A stretch of 64,000 nucleotides of DNA from an uncultured archaeon (GTDB lineage Archaea; Thermoplasmatota; Thermoplasmata; Thermoplasmatales; Thermoplasmataceae). The notes below the pieces were generated by a model. It had not been told where the DNA came from. It ran no database searches and worked only from the letters and a program-made list of their open reading frames with translations. The position numbers and the translations under genes are program-made. The DNA is taken from positions 1,312,457-1,376,456 of the forward strand of contig CP009479.1 of the NCBI GenBank assembly GCA_000965745.1, written 5' to 3'. This document shows positions 26,717 to 35,205 of this stretch, in pieces; the stretch's first letter is position 1; each line of letters starts with the position of its first letter.

Positions 26717-27209
26717 TATTCTCGGGGGACTTCAAGGAGTTTTTTCTACGTTTATCTCAAATATAGAGTCTTACCCACTCATACTGATGAGATTTCTCGT
26801 TCCCGTACTACTTCTTCTGATTGCAACAATGGCTGTGCAGAGGGTCTCAAAGAAGGAAAAAATAGACTCAACTCCGACAGTGGAGCAGAAGAGAGAACAG
26901 TTTGTGGTGCCGGACGACTTTTTCAACAAAGAAGTAGGCTACATAACGAATGATGAGTACGAGCATTACCTTCGCCCAATGGAAAATGAATTCAGGAGAA
27001 TGAAGGAAACGTTCGACCAGTTCAAGGTTCTGGACAAGCTTTACAAAAAATATGATGCCAGGACAAGATCAGCCTCGAGAAGGAGAAGAAAAAGGGCACT
27101 GGAAATGCGAAGAGAAGTTTTTGACCAGATCCTGGAGCTTTATAACTATCTCAGGCAGGTCAGGCTCTCAATTGTTGAGTATGATGAATTTGAAGAGGTG
27201 AAGGAATAA
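26706..27209 (+). CDS. Membrane-anchored coiled-coil protein of the MoxR-DUF58 operon
   Basis: A 167-residue protein with one or two N-terminal hydrophobic helices (about residues 5-43, ending LLLLIATMAVQ) and a charged, helical, probably cytosolic part with SASRRRRKRALEMRR. No known family is recognised. It overlaps its upstream neighbour by 11 bases and MoxR by one base, so it is made stoichiometrically with them. It may be a membrane adaptor for the MoxR ATPase. Confidence 0.72.
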   Translation: MVLSILGGLQGVFSTFISNIESYPLILMRFLVPVLLLLIATMAVQRVSKKEKIDSTPTVEQKREQFVVPDDFFNKEVGYITNDEYEHYLRPMENEFRRMKETFDQFKVLDKLYKKYDARTRSASRRRRKRALEMRREVFDQILELYNYLRQVRLSIVEYDEFEEVKE

Positions 27210-28177
27210 TGACAGAATTATCTGAAAATAATCTTCTGGAGCTGAGAAACAACGTTCTCTCAGTCCAGAAGTCAATAGGGCAGAAGGTCATCGGAGCGGA
27301 AAGGATAGTCAGGTTCATGTTCATTGCTCTGATGAGCGAAAATCATGTCCTTCTTGAGGGCGTTCCGGGACTTGCCAAGACCATGCTCGCAAGCGAGTTC
27401 TCGAAGCATCTTGGTATGGAATTCAAGAGGATCCAGTTCACTCCGGATATGCTTCCGTCGGACGTGACTGGAAGTATTGTGTTCAACCTGGAAACAAGGA
27501 AAATGGAATTCAGGCAGGGGCCCATATTCGCCAATGTCCTGCTGGCAGATGAAATAAACAGGACGCCACCTAAGGTGCACTCTGCCCTTCTCGAGGCTAT
27601 GGAGGAGAAGCAGGTCTCTGTCGGTGGAAACAGCCAGAAAGTACCTGAGCCGTTCCTCGTTATCGCAACGCAGAACCCGATAGAGCAGGAAGGCACATTC
27701 CCGCTGGCGGAAGCGCTGATGGACAGGTTCCTTTTCAGATACATACTGACTTACCCGACAAGACAGGAAGAGATGGAAATCCTGAGATCCACATCAACAT
27801 ACAGCGAGCCACCGGGCAGCATACTCGGCCCTGAGCTTGTCATGCGCCTGAGGGAGGAAGTTTCTGAAGTCTACGCTTCCGAGGAGATAATGAACTATAT
27901 TGTGGATATAACCAGGAAGACGAGGGAGCATGACATGGTCTACATAGGTGCAAGCCCAAGAACAACTGCGAAGTTCCTCAAAGCTGCCAAAGCAAATGCC
28001 CTGATAAACGGCCGCAATTATGTGATTCCGGAGGATGTAATCTACATCTGCACCGAGATACTGAACCACAGGATAATCATGAAGCCGGAGGCCATGATAG
28101 AGAACGGAGCGGATGTGATCTCATCAGTCAGGAAGATAATAAGAAGGATAGTATCGGAAGTTGAACCTCCACAATGA
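27209..28177 (+). CDS. moxR: MoxR-family AAA+ ATPase
   Basis: A 322-residue MoxR ATPase. Walker A is GVPGLAKTM (about residues 50-58), Walker B is LLADEINR, and the sensor/arginine region is ATQNPIEQEGTFPLAEA, ending in MDRF. C-terminal lid helices are present. MoxR proteins act as chaperones that insert metals or activate partners carrying von Willebrand-like domains, which here would be the DUF58 protein directly downstream. ATGA overlap with that gene shows translational coupling. Confidence 0.95.
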   Translation: MTELSENNLLELRNNVLSVQKSIGQKVIGAERIVRFMFIALMSENHVLLEGVPGLAKTMLASEFSKHLGMEFKRIQFTPDMLPSDVTGSIVFNLETRKMEFRQGPIFANVLLADEINRTPPKVHSALLEAMEEKQVSVGGNSQKVPEPFLVIATQNPIEQEGTFPLAEALMDRFLFRYILTYPTRQEEMEILRSTSTYSEPPGSILGPELVMRLREEVSEVYASEEIMNYIVDITRKTREHDMVYIGASPRTTAKFLKAAKANALINGRNYVIPEDVIYICTEILNHRIIMKPEAMIENGADVISSVRKIIRRIVSEVEPPQ

Positions 28178-29481
28178 TAAGGAAAACTGGCTGGCTGCTG
28201 CTCTCAGTTACATCTTACGGGGTCCTTGAATCCATCCTGCTCGGGTACAGTTACTACATAATCTTCTCGATGATCATATTCTTCATCGTGGCATCAGATA
28301 TACTGATATTCAATCTATCAGACGTCAAAGACCTTCATCTTGTTGATGTCGAGAGGACGATTGACAACACCAGTGCCAGGAAGTGGCAGGAGAGGGAAAT
28401 CCGCCTGAAATTCACCAACACCTCGAGGAAAACAATATTTTTCCACTATTATGACACACTTTCGGACGTATTCAGGGCAAGAGACGATTTTGAAGGCGCC
28501 ATCGGGCTTACCAGGGGCCAGTCTGTGGAAAAGGTTTATTACCTGTCGTCAACAGCGATTGGCAAGTATAATGTAGGTCCGGTTAAGCTCTATGTGGAGG
28601 ACCCAATGAAACTCTGCCTCGGGGTCCGTGCTGCGAGGAAAATAACAGAACTTAAGGTTTCTCCTGCTACAAGTGAAATACATACTCAGAGGAGTGAAAG
28701 GCTCAGCAACTTTGTCTTCACCCAGGGTATGCATTTTTCAAAGAAGGTGGGACAGGGTTACGACTTCTATGGACTCAGAAATTACGATCAGTCCGATGAT
28801 TTTCGGTATATAGCATGGAGCAGGTACGGCCTGATCAACGGTGAAGACCTTTACATAAAGCAGATGGAGGAAGAGAGGCAGATAGATGTCATGTTCGTCC
28901 TTGACTACAGCATAAATGTTAATCAGGGAACTCCTGACAGGCGCATGTACGACACCGTCATAACCACTGTGATAAATGCAGCCTACGCTATCCTCAAGAA
29001 CAGGGACGGCGTAGGATTCAGCATAGATTCATCCATGCATGACTTCTTCATAAAGCCATCGAAGAGTGAGGCGTCCATAAGGCAGTTTGAAAAAACGGTG
29101 GCTGACATAAGGCCAATGGGGCAATTTTACCTCGGCCCTGTACTTGACAAGATAAAGAAGAGTCTGAAAAAGAACGCACTTGTGCTGATCATATCCCCAT
29201 TCTCTTATTCAAACGAGCTTTCAAGTGCAATAGACTTCAAAACAGGAAAGAGGCTTTTCCTATTCCTGCTGGATCCTTACGACTTTGTTGAAATGCGCGA
29301 TGACGATGTATACAGGAAGCTTATCACGAGCACTGAAGCCAAGCACTGGAGATACCTGAAGGGAATTGCAGCCTTCCTGAACAGCGTGGGAATCAAAACA
29401 TCAATCTCCAGGAGGAAGGACCTCTATGTCCGCCTCATGACGGAATACAGCTACGGTAAGATGACTAATGAGGGTGCGTGA
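28174..29481 (+). CDS. DUF58 protein with von Willebrand-like fold
   Basis: A 435-residue protein with two N-terminal membrane helices (about residues 5-48), a beta-rich middle, and the DUF58 signature GLRNYDQSDDFRYIAWSRYG near residue 200. Then comes a von Willebrand factor A-like part whose metal site begins with DYSIN instead of the full DxSxS. It is the expected client of MoxR. Its start overlaps the MoxR stop (ATGA) and its own stop overlaps the next start (TGATG). Confidence 0.92.
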   Translation: MIRKTGWLLLSVTSYGVLESILLGYSYYIIFSMIIFFIVASDILIFNLSDVKDLHLVDVERTIDNTSARKWQEREIRLKFTNTSRKTIFFHYYDTLSDVFRARDDFEGAIGLTRGQSVEKVYYLSSTAIGKYNVGPVKLYVEDPMKLCLGVRAARKITELKVSPATSEIHTQRSERLSNFVFTQGMHFSKKVGQGYDFYGLRNYDQSDDFRYIAWSRYGLINGEDLYIKQMEEERQIDVMFVLDYSINVNQGTPDRRMYDTVITTVINAAYAILKNRDGVGFSIDSSMHDFFIKPSKSEASIRQFEKTVADIRPMGQFYLGPVLDKIKKSLKKNALVLIISPFSYSNELSSAIDFKTGKRLFLFLLDPYDFVEMRDDDVYRKLITSTEAKHWRYLKGIAAFLNSVGIKTSISRRKDLYVRLMTEYSYGKMTNEGA

Positions 29482-30317
29482 TGGCAAGAGATATCCTGAC
29501 AAGACTGGTAATAAATTTCGTAATAATGATTCCTGCACTTTCCATCTTGGTCTACGTTCTTCCATACTCAGCGACTGAATTCAACTACGCCATGGTGCTG
29601 ATCCTGGTTTCTATCCCGTTCATAAAATTTCTGACGCCATCCCCTTACAAGGGTGCAGTATACCCTCTTTCCGCGATCATATTCCTTCTGCTGGTTCTGG
29701 TGACTCTTCTCACCAACTTCACCACTGTATTTTCCGGGACATACGCGCAATTCATATCACTCCCGCTGCACATTTCCACCTTTGTTTCAGCGATTGTGGC
29801 ATTGAGCATGATCCTGGTGGCTGAGGGCATCCTTTCAGACAGGATCTACAGAACTGTAGCACTTCTCATGCTTTCACTGGGAGGGCTTCTGGACCAACTG
29901 GCAATAGTGACAAACATGGTTGCCAACGGAACCTCGTATTTTGTGGCATATGAATTCATAAACGGCGAAGAAGTTTATTCCCTGTACACTCTTGTTGTGT
30001 ACGGATATCAGCTGGTACTCCCGCTGGCCAACCTCAAGATTCCCATCGGCACATTCCTGCTGGGTACGTTCGTCGTGTCGATCATAGGAATTCTCACAGC
30101 ACTCTATATCCGCGGAACAAAAGACAGTCCGGAGACGCTGAACAGGTTCGGTTATCCTGTGTTCATGGGAAGCATAGTCGGTGCTGCGGCATTCCTCATA
30201 ATACGCGAGGTGACAAAATATGGGATTCAACTCTCTGTAGTATCAATCTCGATCGTCGTAACCTTGTTCCTCGTAGGATACACCTCAAGACGAACCAGGA
30301 GACTCTTGAAGGATTAG
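29481..30317 (+). CDS. Polytopic membrane protein of the MoxR-DUF58 operon
   Basis: A 278-residue integral membrane protein with about eight hydrophobic helices and few charged residues between them. No transporter or enzyme motif is recognised. ATG 29481 overlaps the DUF58 stop and is preceded by GAGGGTG. It is the last gene of the operon and could form the membrane channel or platform on which the other products act. Confidence 0.75.
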   Translation: MARDILTRLVINFVIMIPALSILVYVLPYSATEFNYAMVLILVSIPFIKFLTPSPYKGAVYPLSAIIFLLLVLVTLLTNFTTVFSGTYAQFISLPLHISTFVSAIVALSMILVAEGILSDRIYRTVALLMLSLGGLLDQLAIVTNMVANGTSYFVAYEFINGEEVYSLYTLVVYGYQLVLPLANLKIPIGTFLLGTFVVSIIGILTALYIRGTKDSPETLNRFGYPVFMGSIVGAAAFLIIREVTKYGIQLSVVSISIVVTLFLVGYTSRRTRRLLKD

Positions 30318-30467
30318 TGTGCCCCATGTCCGGGCAATCCTGCACGCATTCACGGACAGGATAAGGTGTACAGCTTTCACCCGTCAGGTTTAAGCATCCC
30401 GGGGTGGACGCCCCGCGGAATAATGAATAGAGCCAAAGATTAATACATCTCATGTATCCAACAAGGG
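30318..30467. other. GC-rich intergenic segment with inverted repeats
   Basis: This gap holds TGTCCG (30327-30332) facing CGGACA (30353-30358), the overlapping pair ATCCTG/CAGGAT (30337-30342, 30357-30362), and a compact hairpin CGGGG-TGGACG-CCCCG (30400-30415). It lies after the MoxR-DUF58 operon and may be its terminator or a small structured RNA. No frame or tRNA fold is seen. Confidence 0.35.
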
Positions 30468-31733
30468 ATGACTTCCACTTTAATCGAAAATGCCATGATT
30501 GTTACCCAGAACTCGCTCAGGGAGATTATAAGAGGAAACATCCTGATTGAAAACGACAGGATTTCTTATATCGGAAATGAAAAGAAAGAGGCGGACACGG
30601 TCTTATCCGGGAAAAACAAGATTGCCATGCCCGGCATGATCAATACCCACTCTCATGCGGCAATGGGGCATTTCAAGGGTCTTCTTGACGACATGAGCCT
30701 TGAGGGATTTCTTGAGAAGACTTTCAAGCTCGACTCAGAAAGATCGGAGGAAGGCATCTACAACTCTTCCAGATTGAGTATGCTAGAAATGGTTGACTCA
30801 GGCATAACTTCCTTTGTGGATCTCTACTACTCGGAAGACATGGTGGCAAATGCCGCCAGGGAGATTGGAATAAGATCGTTCCTTTCATGGGTTACTCTTG
30901 ATGAAGAATTCACCACCCAGAAGGGAAGCCCGATAAAGAACGCTGAGAATTTCATAAATTCAAACAAGAATGATCCACTCATCACACCGTCTATTGGGGT
31001 GCAGGGGATATACGTCTCATCAGATGAGAACTACAGGAAGGCTCTTGACGTATCAGACAGGCATGGCACGATACTCCACACGCATCTTGCGGAGACCAGA
31101 AAAGAGGTGTACGATTTCGTAAAGAAAAGTGGTGGAAAACGGCCCATAGAACACCTTTCTGAAATAGGCATGCTTAACGAGAGATTGCTCGCTGCCCACT
31201 GTGTTTGGGCCACTCTCAGGGAAGTGAAACTTCTCGCAAAAGGGAAGGCTAAAGTATCGTGGAATGCAGTGAGCAATTCCAAGCTTGGCGTGGGGGGAAT
31301 CGCACCCGTACCAGAAATGCTCGAAAACGGTTTAACTGTGACATTGGGCACAGACAGCAACGGCAGCAACAACTCGCTTAACCCGTTCGAAAGCATGAAG
31401 TATGCAGCACTTTCTGTCAAGAACGAAAGGTGGGACGCTTCGAAAATAACTGCCCAGACCGTACTCGATATGGCAACAATAAACGGTGCGATGGCACTTG
31501 GCAGGGGAGACCTGGGTTCAATAGAGACAGGAAAGAAAGCTGACCTGATACTGCTGGATTCAAGCAGGCCAAATTTGGTTCCAACCACGGAAGTTAACGC
31601 GGTCTCCAACATCGTTTACTCTGCCAATACGTCTAATGTGGATACTGTGATCATAAACGGCAGGGTGCTCAAGCACAATGGCATCCTTTCCTACGAAAAA
31701 ATGGAAGAGGTGAGAGAATCCCGTTTCAACTGA
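30468..31733 (+). CDS. Amidohydrolase: adenosine/SAH/MTA deaminase type
   Basis: A 421-residue zinc amidohydrolase of the MTA/SAH deaminase family, which deaminates S-adenosylhomocysteine, methylthioadenosine or 5'-deoxyadenosine. The metal motif HSH is at residues 61-63, with the later histidines in LHTHLAETR and LLAAHCVW and the aspartate in LGTDSNGSNNSLN. The composite beta-sandwich made from both ends is visible. In archaea without classical SAH hydrolase use this enzyme clears SAM by-products. Substrate is not decided by sequence. Confidence 0.9.
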   Translation: MTSTLIENAMIVTQNSLREIIRGNILIENDRISYIGNEKKEADTVLSGKNKIAMPGMINTHSHAAMGHFKGLLDDMSLEGFLEKTFKLDSERSEEGIYNSSRLSMLEMVDSGITSFVDLYYSEDMVANAAREIGIRSFLSWVTLDEEFTTQKGSPIKNAENFINSNKNDPLITPSIGVQGIYVSSDENYRKALDVSDRHGTILHTHLAETRKEVYDFVKKSGGKRPIEHLSEIGMLNERLLAAHCVWATLREVKLLAKGKAKVSWNAVSNSKLGVGGIAPVPEMLENGLTVTLGTDSNGSNNSLNPFESMKYAALSVKNERWDASKITAQTVLDMATINGAMALGRGDLGSIETGKKADLILLDSSRPNLVPTTEVNAVSNIVYSANTSNVDTVIINGRVLKHNGILSYEKMEEVRESRFN

Positions 31734-31770
31734 AATTAATAATATTTTTATAATAAGATAAATTTGATAA

Positions 31771-31780
31771 ACTATATAAA
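31771..31780 (+). promoter_or_regulatory. TATA box of the aIF5A-agmatinase operon
   Basis: ACTATATAAA lies about 30-40 bases before the aIF5A start codon, with a GTGAGTGA ribosome binding site between them. It is among the clearest TATA boxes in the window. Confidence 0.6.
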
Positions 31781-31809
31781 GCGACACTATATTACGTGAG
31801 TGAAATACT

Positions 31810-32199
31810 ATGAGTTGGCAAGACGTTGAAGTCAGAGAACTTAAAGTCGGACGATACATGCTTATTGATGATATACCATGCAAAATCATGGAAATTACAA
31901 CTTCTAAGCCAGGAAAACACGGTGAAGCCAAGGCAAGAATAGTTGCCATAGGTATATTCGACAGCCAGAAAAAGAGTGTTGTATTTCCGGTCAAGCACAA
32001 GGTAAAGGTTCCAATAATCGAGAAGAAGAATGCACAAGTCCTTTCCATAGCTAACAATGAGGCTCAGCTAATGGACAGCGAGACCTTTGAAACGTTCATA
32101 ATTCCAATAGAGCCAGGCGACGAGAACAAGATCAAAGCCGGGACGGAGGTATCCTATTGGGAGACCATGGGAATGAGAAAAATAATGCTCCAGAATTAA
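31810..32199 (+). CDS. eif5a: Translation factor aIF5A
   Basis: A 129-residue archaeal IF5A, which binds the ribosome E site and helps peptide bond formation at difficult sequences. The hypusine loop is [10 protein letters not shown], with the modified lysine at K36. An SH3-like domain comes first and an OB fold after it. Its end overlaps the agmatinase gene by 43 bases, linking the factor to the polyamine supply its modification needs. Confidence 0.96.
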   Translation: MSWQDVEVRELKVGRYMLIDDIPCKIMEITTSKPGKHGEAKARIVAIGIFDSQKKSVVFPVKHKVKVPIIEKKNAQVLSIANNEAQLMDSETFETFIIPIEPGDENKIKAGTEVSYWETMGMRKIMLQN

Positions 32200-33062
32200 G
32201 TGGTTATTTCACCCACAGAAAGATCCCGGATGCTATCTCTTCGTACGAGGATTCCAGGTATGCGGTCTTCGGTGTTCCATTCGACAACACATCAAGCTAC
32301 AGGAGAGGCTCCAGGCTGGCTCCTGACTATGTCAGGCAGGCATATGGGAATCTGGAGTCTTATGACGTGGCATACAATGTGGATTTTACAGAAGTTCCCG
32401 TCTGTGATCTTGGCGACCTCGGGGAATCAGAAGATGTCCGCGAAGTAGTCGACGAGGTTGAATACGTTTCAGGAAGGATCCTCAAAGACGGCAAGATCCC
32501 GGTAATGATTGGCGGGGAGCACTCGATAACCGTGGGCGCGGTGAGAAATCTCAAAGGCTCATCCATGATCATAATTGATGCCCACTCAGATTTCAGGGAC
32601 AGCTACATGGGCAATGAATTAAACCATGCATGCGTAACGAGACGGGCCCTTGACATCCTCGGCCCGGACAGAATAGTTTCGATCGGGACGCGATCCACGT
32701 CAAAAGAGGAGTTTCTTTCTGGCAGGAAAGACGAAGTATGGTTCCTTCCAGCTTCAGAAGTGAGAAAGAAAGGGATAGAGTCGCTGTTTCCTGAGATCGA
32801 GAAGTTTCTCGGGGAAAAAGTGTACTTTTCAATAGACATGGATGGCATTGACCCGGCATACGCTCCAGGGGTGGGAACTCCTGAGCCATACGGACTGAAG
32901 GATACGGACGTTCAGTTCCTTGTACGAAAGCTTTCAAAGAAGACGTTGGCATTCGACGTCGTAGAAATGACTCCGGTATATGACAATGGGAACACGTCAG
33001 TTCTGGCTGCAAAACTCATCCAGGACTTCATCGGCAGCAGGGAAAGCAAGAAAACCTTCTGA
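32157..33062 (+). CDS. speB: Agmatinase/ureohydrolase
   Basis: A 301-residue manganese ureohydrolase. Metal motifs are GGEHS (about residue 119), DAHSD (about 141) and [14 protein letters not shown] (about 223). It should hydrolyse agmatine, or an agmatine-type intermediate of archaeal hypusine synthesis. The start is TTG 32157, inside aIF5A, because GGAGGT lies six bases before it and no ATG, GTG or TTG occurs in frame between it and the conserved core. The 43-base overlap indicates coupled translation. Confidence 0.92.
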   Translation: MGDHGNEKNNAPELSGYFTHRKIPDAISSYEDSRYAVFGVPFDNTSSYRRGSRLAPDYVRQAYGNLESYDVAYNVDFTEVPVCDLGDLGESEDVREVVDEVEYVSGRILKDGKIPVMIGGEHSITVGAVRNLKGSSMIIIDAHSDFRDSYMGNELNHACVTRRALDILGPDRIVSIGTRSTSKEEFLSGRKDEVWFLPASEVRKKGIESLFPEIEKFLGEKVYFSIDMDGIDPAYAPGVGTPEPYGLKDTDVQFLVRKLSKKTLAFDVVEMTPVYDNGNTSVLAAKLIQDFIGSRESKKTF

Positions 33063-33077
33063 TGCAGACCCGGTTCC

Positions 33078-33105
33078 GTGGGCTATAATCCCAGATTCCG
33101 CCCAC
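33078..33105. terminator. Hairpin between agmatinase and L10e
   Basis: GTGGGC (33078-33083) and GCCCAC (33100-33105) are perfect complements around 16 bases, placed between two convergent genes. A role in ending either message is likely. The remaining gap up to 33192 shows nothing else. Confidence 0.4.
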
Positions 33106-33192
33106 TCGCCATTTATTCCTGAAACAACTTTTGGAAAGTGCGTATCGGTAAAATCAGATTAAATGAAGGTAAAACTGGAGTTTAGAAAAATT

Positions 33193-33723
33193 TTAAAGGC
33201 CCAGTCTTCCAGCGAGCTCTTTTCCTTTGGTTATCTCTATCCTGCATGGTGTAGGCAGTTTGAATGAAGCTTTATGCAGTGCGTCTCTCAGCTTCTTTGC
33301 CTGATCAGGATTTGATCTTGCAACCATTATCACATCATTGCTGTGAACTCTTGCTGCAGTTCCAACCGGTCGACCAAAAGCAGCTCTCATTCCACTGGAT
33401 ATTCTATCTGCACCGGCACCTGTGGCCATTTTGTGCTCCCTTATCACCTGATGGGGGTAAGGCCTGATGTGCAGAAAGTAGTTTTCTGAACCTGTAATTT
33501 CAGTCATTTTCCTGTTAATGGAAATCCTGGCCGCTTCAAGAGCAATGTGTCTTATCTGGCAGGATTCTTCAGCTACGAGCCTCATCTCGATCTCAAAGTC
33601 TTTCTTCTGGTTTCCCTGTATGAAAGTGGTGATCTTCGGATAAGGCACACCGCCCATGAATTCTCTCCTGGTATATGCAGGACCGGATATTTTTGTGTAC
33701 ATTCTTGCCGGTTTTCTTGCCAT
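33193..33723 (-). CDS. rpl10e: Ribosomal protein L10e (uL16)
   Basis: A 176-residue large-subunit protein, homologous to bacterial L16, located near the peptidyl-transferase centre. The N-terminus MARKPARMYTKISGPAYTRR and the RPYPHQVIREHKMATGAGADR region are characteristic. Length is normal. It is transcribed alone, divergent from the small AbrB-like gene. Confidence 0.96.
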   Translation of the reverse strand: MARKPARMYTKISGPAYTRREFMGGVPYPKITTFIQGNQKKDFEIEMRLVAEESCQIRHIALEAARISINRKMTEITGSENYFLHIRPYPHQVIREHKMATGAGADRISSGMRAAFGRPVGTAARVHSNDVIMVARSNPDQAKKLRDALHKASFKLPTPCRIEITKGKELAGRLGL

Positions 33724-33862
33724 TAATATCCCATGGACAATTCAAATGAATATAAAAAGAGAACGATATGCGCTGTGCTTTTGAGTATGGATGATAACTG
33801 CATGCTTATATTTTAATAAATGCGAACAAAGGTAATTATACCTAAACGGGATTTTGGTGAAT

Positions 33863-34024
33863 ATGAACCGAAAGCCCATAATAGATGTAACACACATTTC
33901 TGCCCGCGGCACATCATACAGGATCACACTCCCCAAGAAGATAGTCAAGAGGCTTAACCTCAGCGAGGATGACATAATCGCATTCTTTGACGACGACGGG
34001 GTAAAAATAGATAAAATACAGTGA
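33863..34024 (+). CDS. Small AbrB/SpoVT-like protein
   Basis: A 53-residue protein that contains one AbrB-type swapped-hairpin DNA-binding unit: RGTSYRITLPKKIVKRLNLS then DDIIAFFDDDGVKI. Such dimers bind DNA or serve as antitoxins. GGTGA lies four bases before the ATG, which supports a real gene. No toxin gene is adjacent, so a free-standing transcription regulator is more likely. Confidence 0.75.
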   Translation: MNRKPIIDVTHISARGTSYRITLPKKIVKRLNLSEDDIIAFFDDDGVKIDKIQ

Positions 34025-34116
34025 AATCAGGAATTTACCAATCAGTCTTTCAGATTATTTTCAGAAAGGGTTATCAGCTTATTTAAAATCGGGACCGAAT
34101 GTCAGGAGACGGGAAA

Positions 34117-35202
34117 ATGAGCGATTCTTTCAGGTTGCTGGCTTCCAGCATCCTATTTTCCGTGGGCCTGTTCAGCCTGACATTCAGTTTTCCCCTCATT
34201 GCGGCCTCATACCATTACAGCTACTCATTTATCGGGTTCCTGGGAGTAGTTCTCGCAATACCTTTCATAGTTATCGCCGGAATATATACACGGCTTGATT
34301 TCAAGTACCTGAGGCCGGGAACCATATTTTCCTATGCAGGATCGGTAGTCATAGCAGTCCTTATGATCTTTAGAAACGAGCACACTTTCATTTATATCTA
34401 CGTGACCGCCAGCCTTGTTCAGGCCTTCTGGTGGATAACTTCTGAGATATCACTTAGCCTTGTGCAGGGCGAAGGCAATGCAGAGAAATACTCTGCAGGA
34501 TGGGGCGTGCCAAATGCAGTAGTGCCTATAATTGCCGGGATAATCGTTCAGTATCTTAGCTTTGACATATTGTTTGTCATATCAGCCGCATCCTTTGCAC
34601 TGGGCCTCTTCTTTATCCCGAAATATGAATTCAGGCCTGTAAAAGTCAGATTTTCAAACGTGAAACTGAGGTACGTGGCCTCACTTCTATTCGCAGGAAT
34701 TTCAATGGGTTTCATATTCTTCGTGATAGTTCCTGTCCTGAAGTACTACGGCATTAGCTACTCAATTATCGGAATAATTGTGGGCATTTTCGGAGCTTCA
34801 TCTGCGGTCGGGTACATTCTGCTCAATTTCATGAAGGACAAGACAGTGAAATTCTATGCAGTTCTATCCTCGGTTCTCGTGTTCCCGACTTTTATCTTTG
34901 GCATAAACCATCATGTCATCCTCGTTTCAGTTCTCATGGTGTCAATGGGCCTCGGAACATCAGTGGCAATGTCAAAGATACTGGCCTACGTGTCAGGCTC
35001 AGCTTCAGTCAGGCTTGGTGTCTTCTATTACGAGACAGTGTTCGGCTTAGGGGCCATGATAGGGTCCTTCGGAGGCGGAATACTTTTTCAGTATTTCGGG
35101 GGCTCCTCAATTATAATACTGTTCATCCTGCCGATCATATACGTAGTGGCCTTGCTGGTGTTTGATCGCAAAAATGGTGGAAGAGATCCTGTACCGAACT
35201 GA
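34117..35202 (+). CDS. Major facilitator superfamily transporter
   Basis: A 361-residue protein with about eleven or twelve membrane helices in the MFS pattern. A conserved-like segment around GLGTSVAMSKILAYVSG sits in the second half. Substrate cannot be told. ATG 34117 is chosen over 34099 because AGGAG lies eight bases before it. It ends four bases from a convergent membrane protein gene. Confidence 0.8.
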   Translation: MSDSFRLLASSILFSVGLFSLTFSFPLIAASYHYSYSFIGFLGVVLAIPFIVIAGIYTRLDFKYLRPGTIFSYAGSVVIAVLMIFRNEHTFIYIYVTASLVQAFWWITSEISLSLVQGEGNAEKYSAGWGVPNAVVPIIAGIIVQYLSFDILFVISAASFALGLFFIPKYEFRPVKVRFSNVKLRYVASLLFAGISMGFIFFVIVPVLKYYGISYSIIGIIVGIFGASSAVGYILLNFMKDKTVKFYAVLSSVLVFPTFIFGINHHVILVSVLMVSMGLGTSVAMSKILAYVSGSASVRLGVFYYETVFGLGAMIGSFGGGILFQYFGGSSIIILFILPIIYVVALLVFDRKNGGRDPVPN

Positions 35203-35205
35203 AAC

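Noticed and set aside
31031-31612. 193-codon minus-strand frame inside the deaminase gene
   Set aside because: Shadow of a well-supported amidohydrolase; Ser/Leu-rich, no motif.
33863-34024. AbrB-like gene as part of a toxin-antitoxin pair
   Set aside because: The neighbours are ribosomal protein L10e and an MFS transporter; no PIN, RelE or other toxin frame is adjacent.
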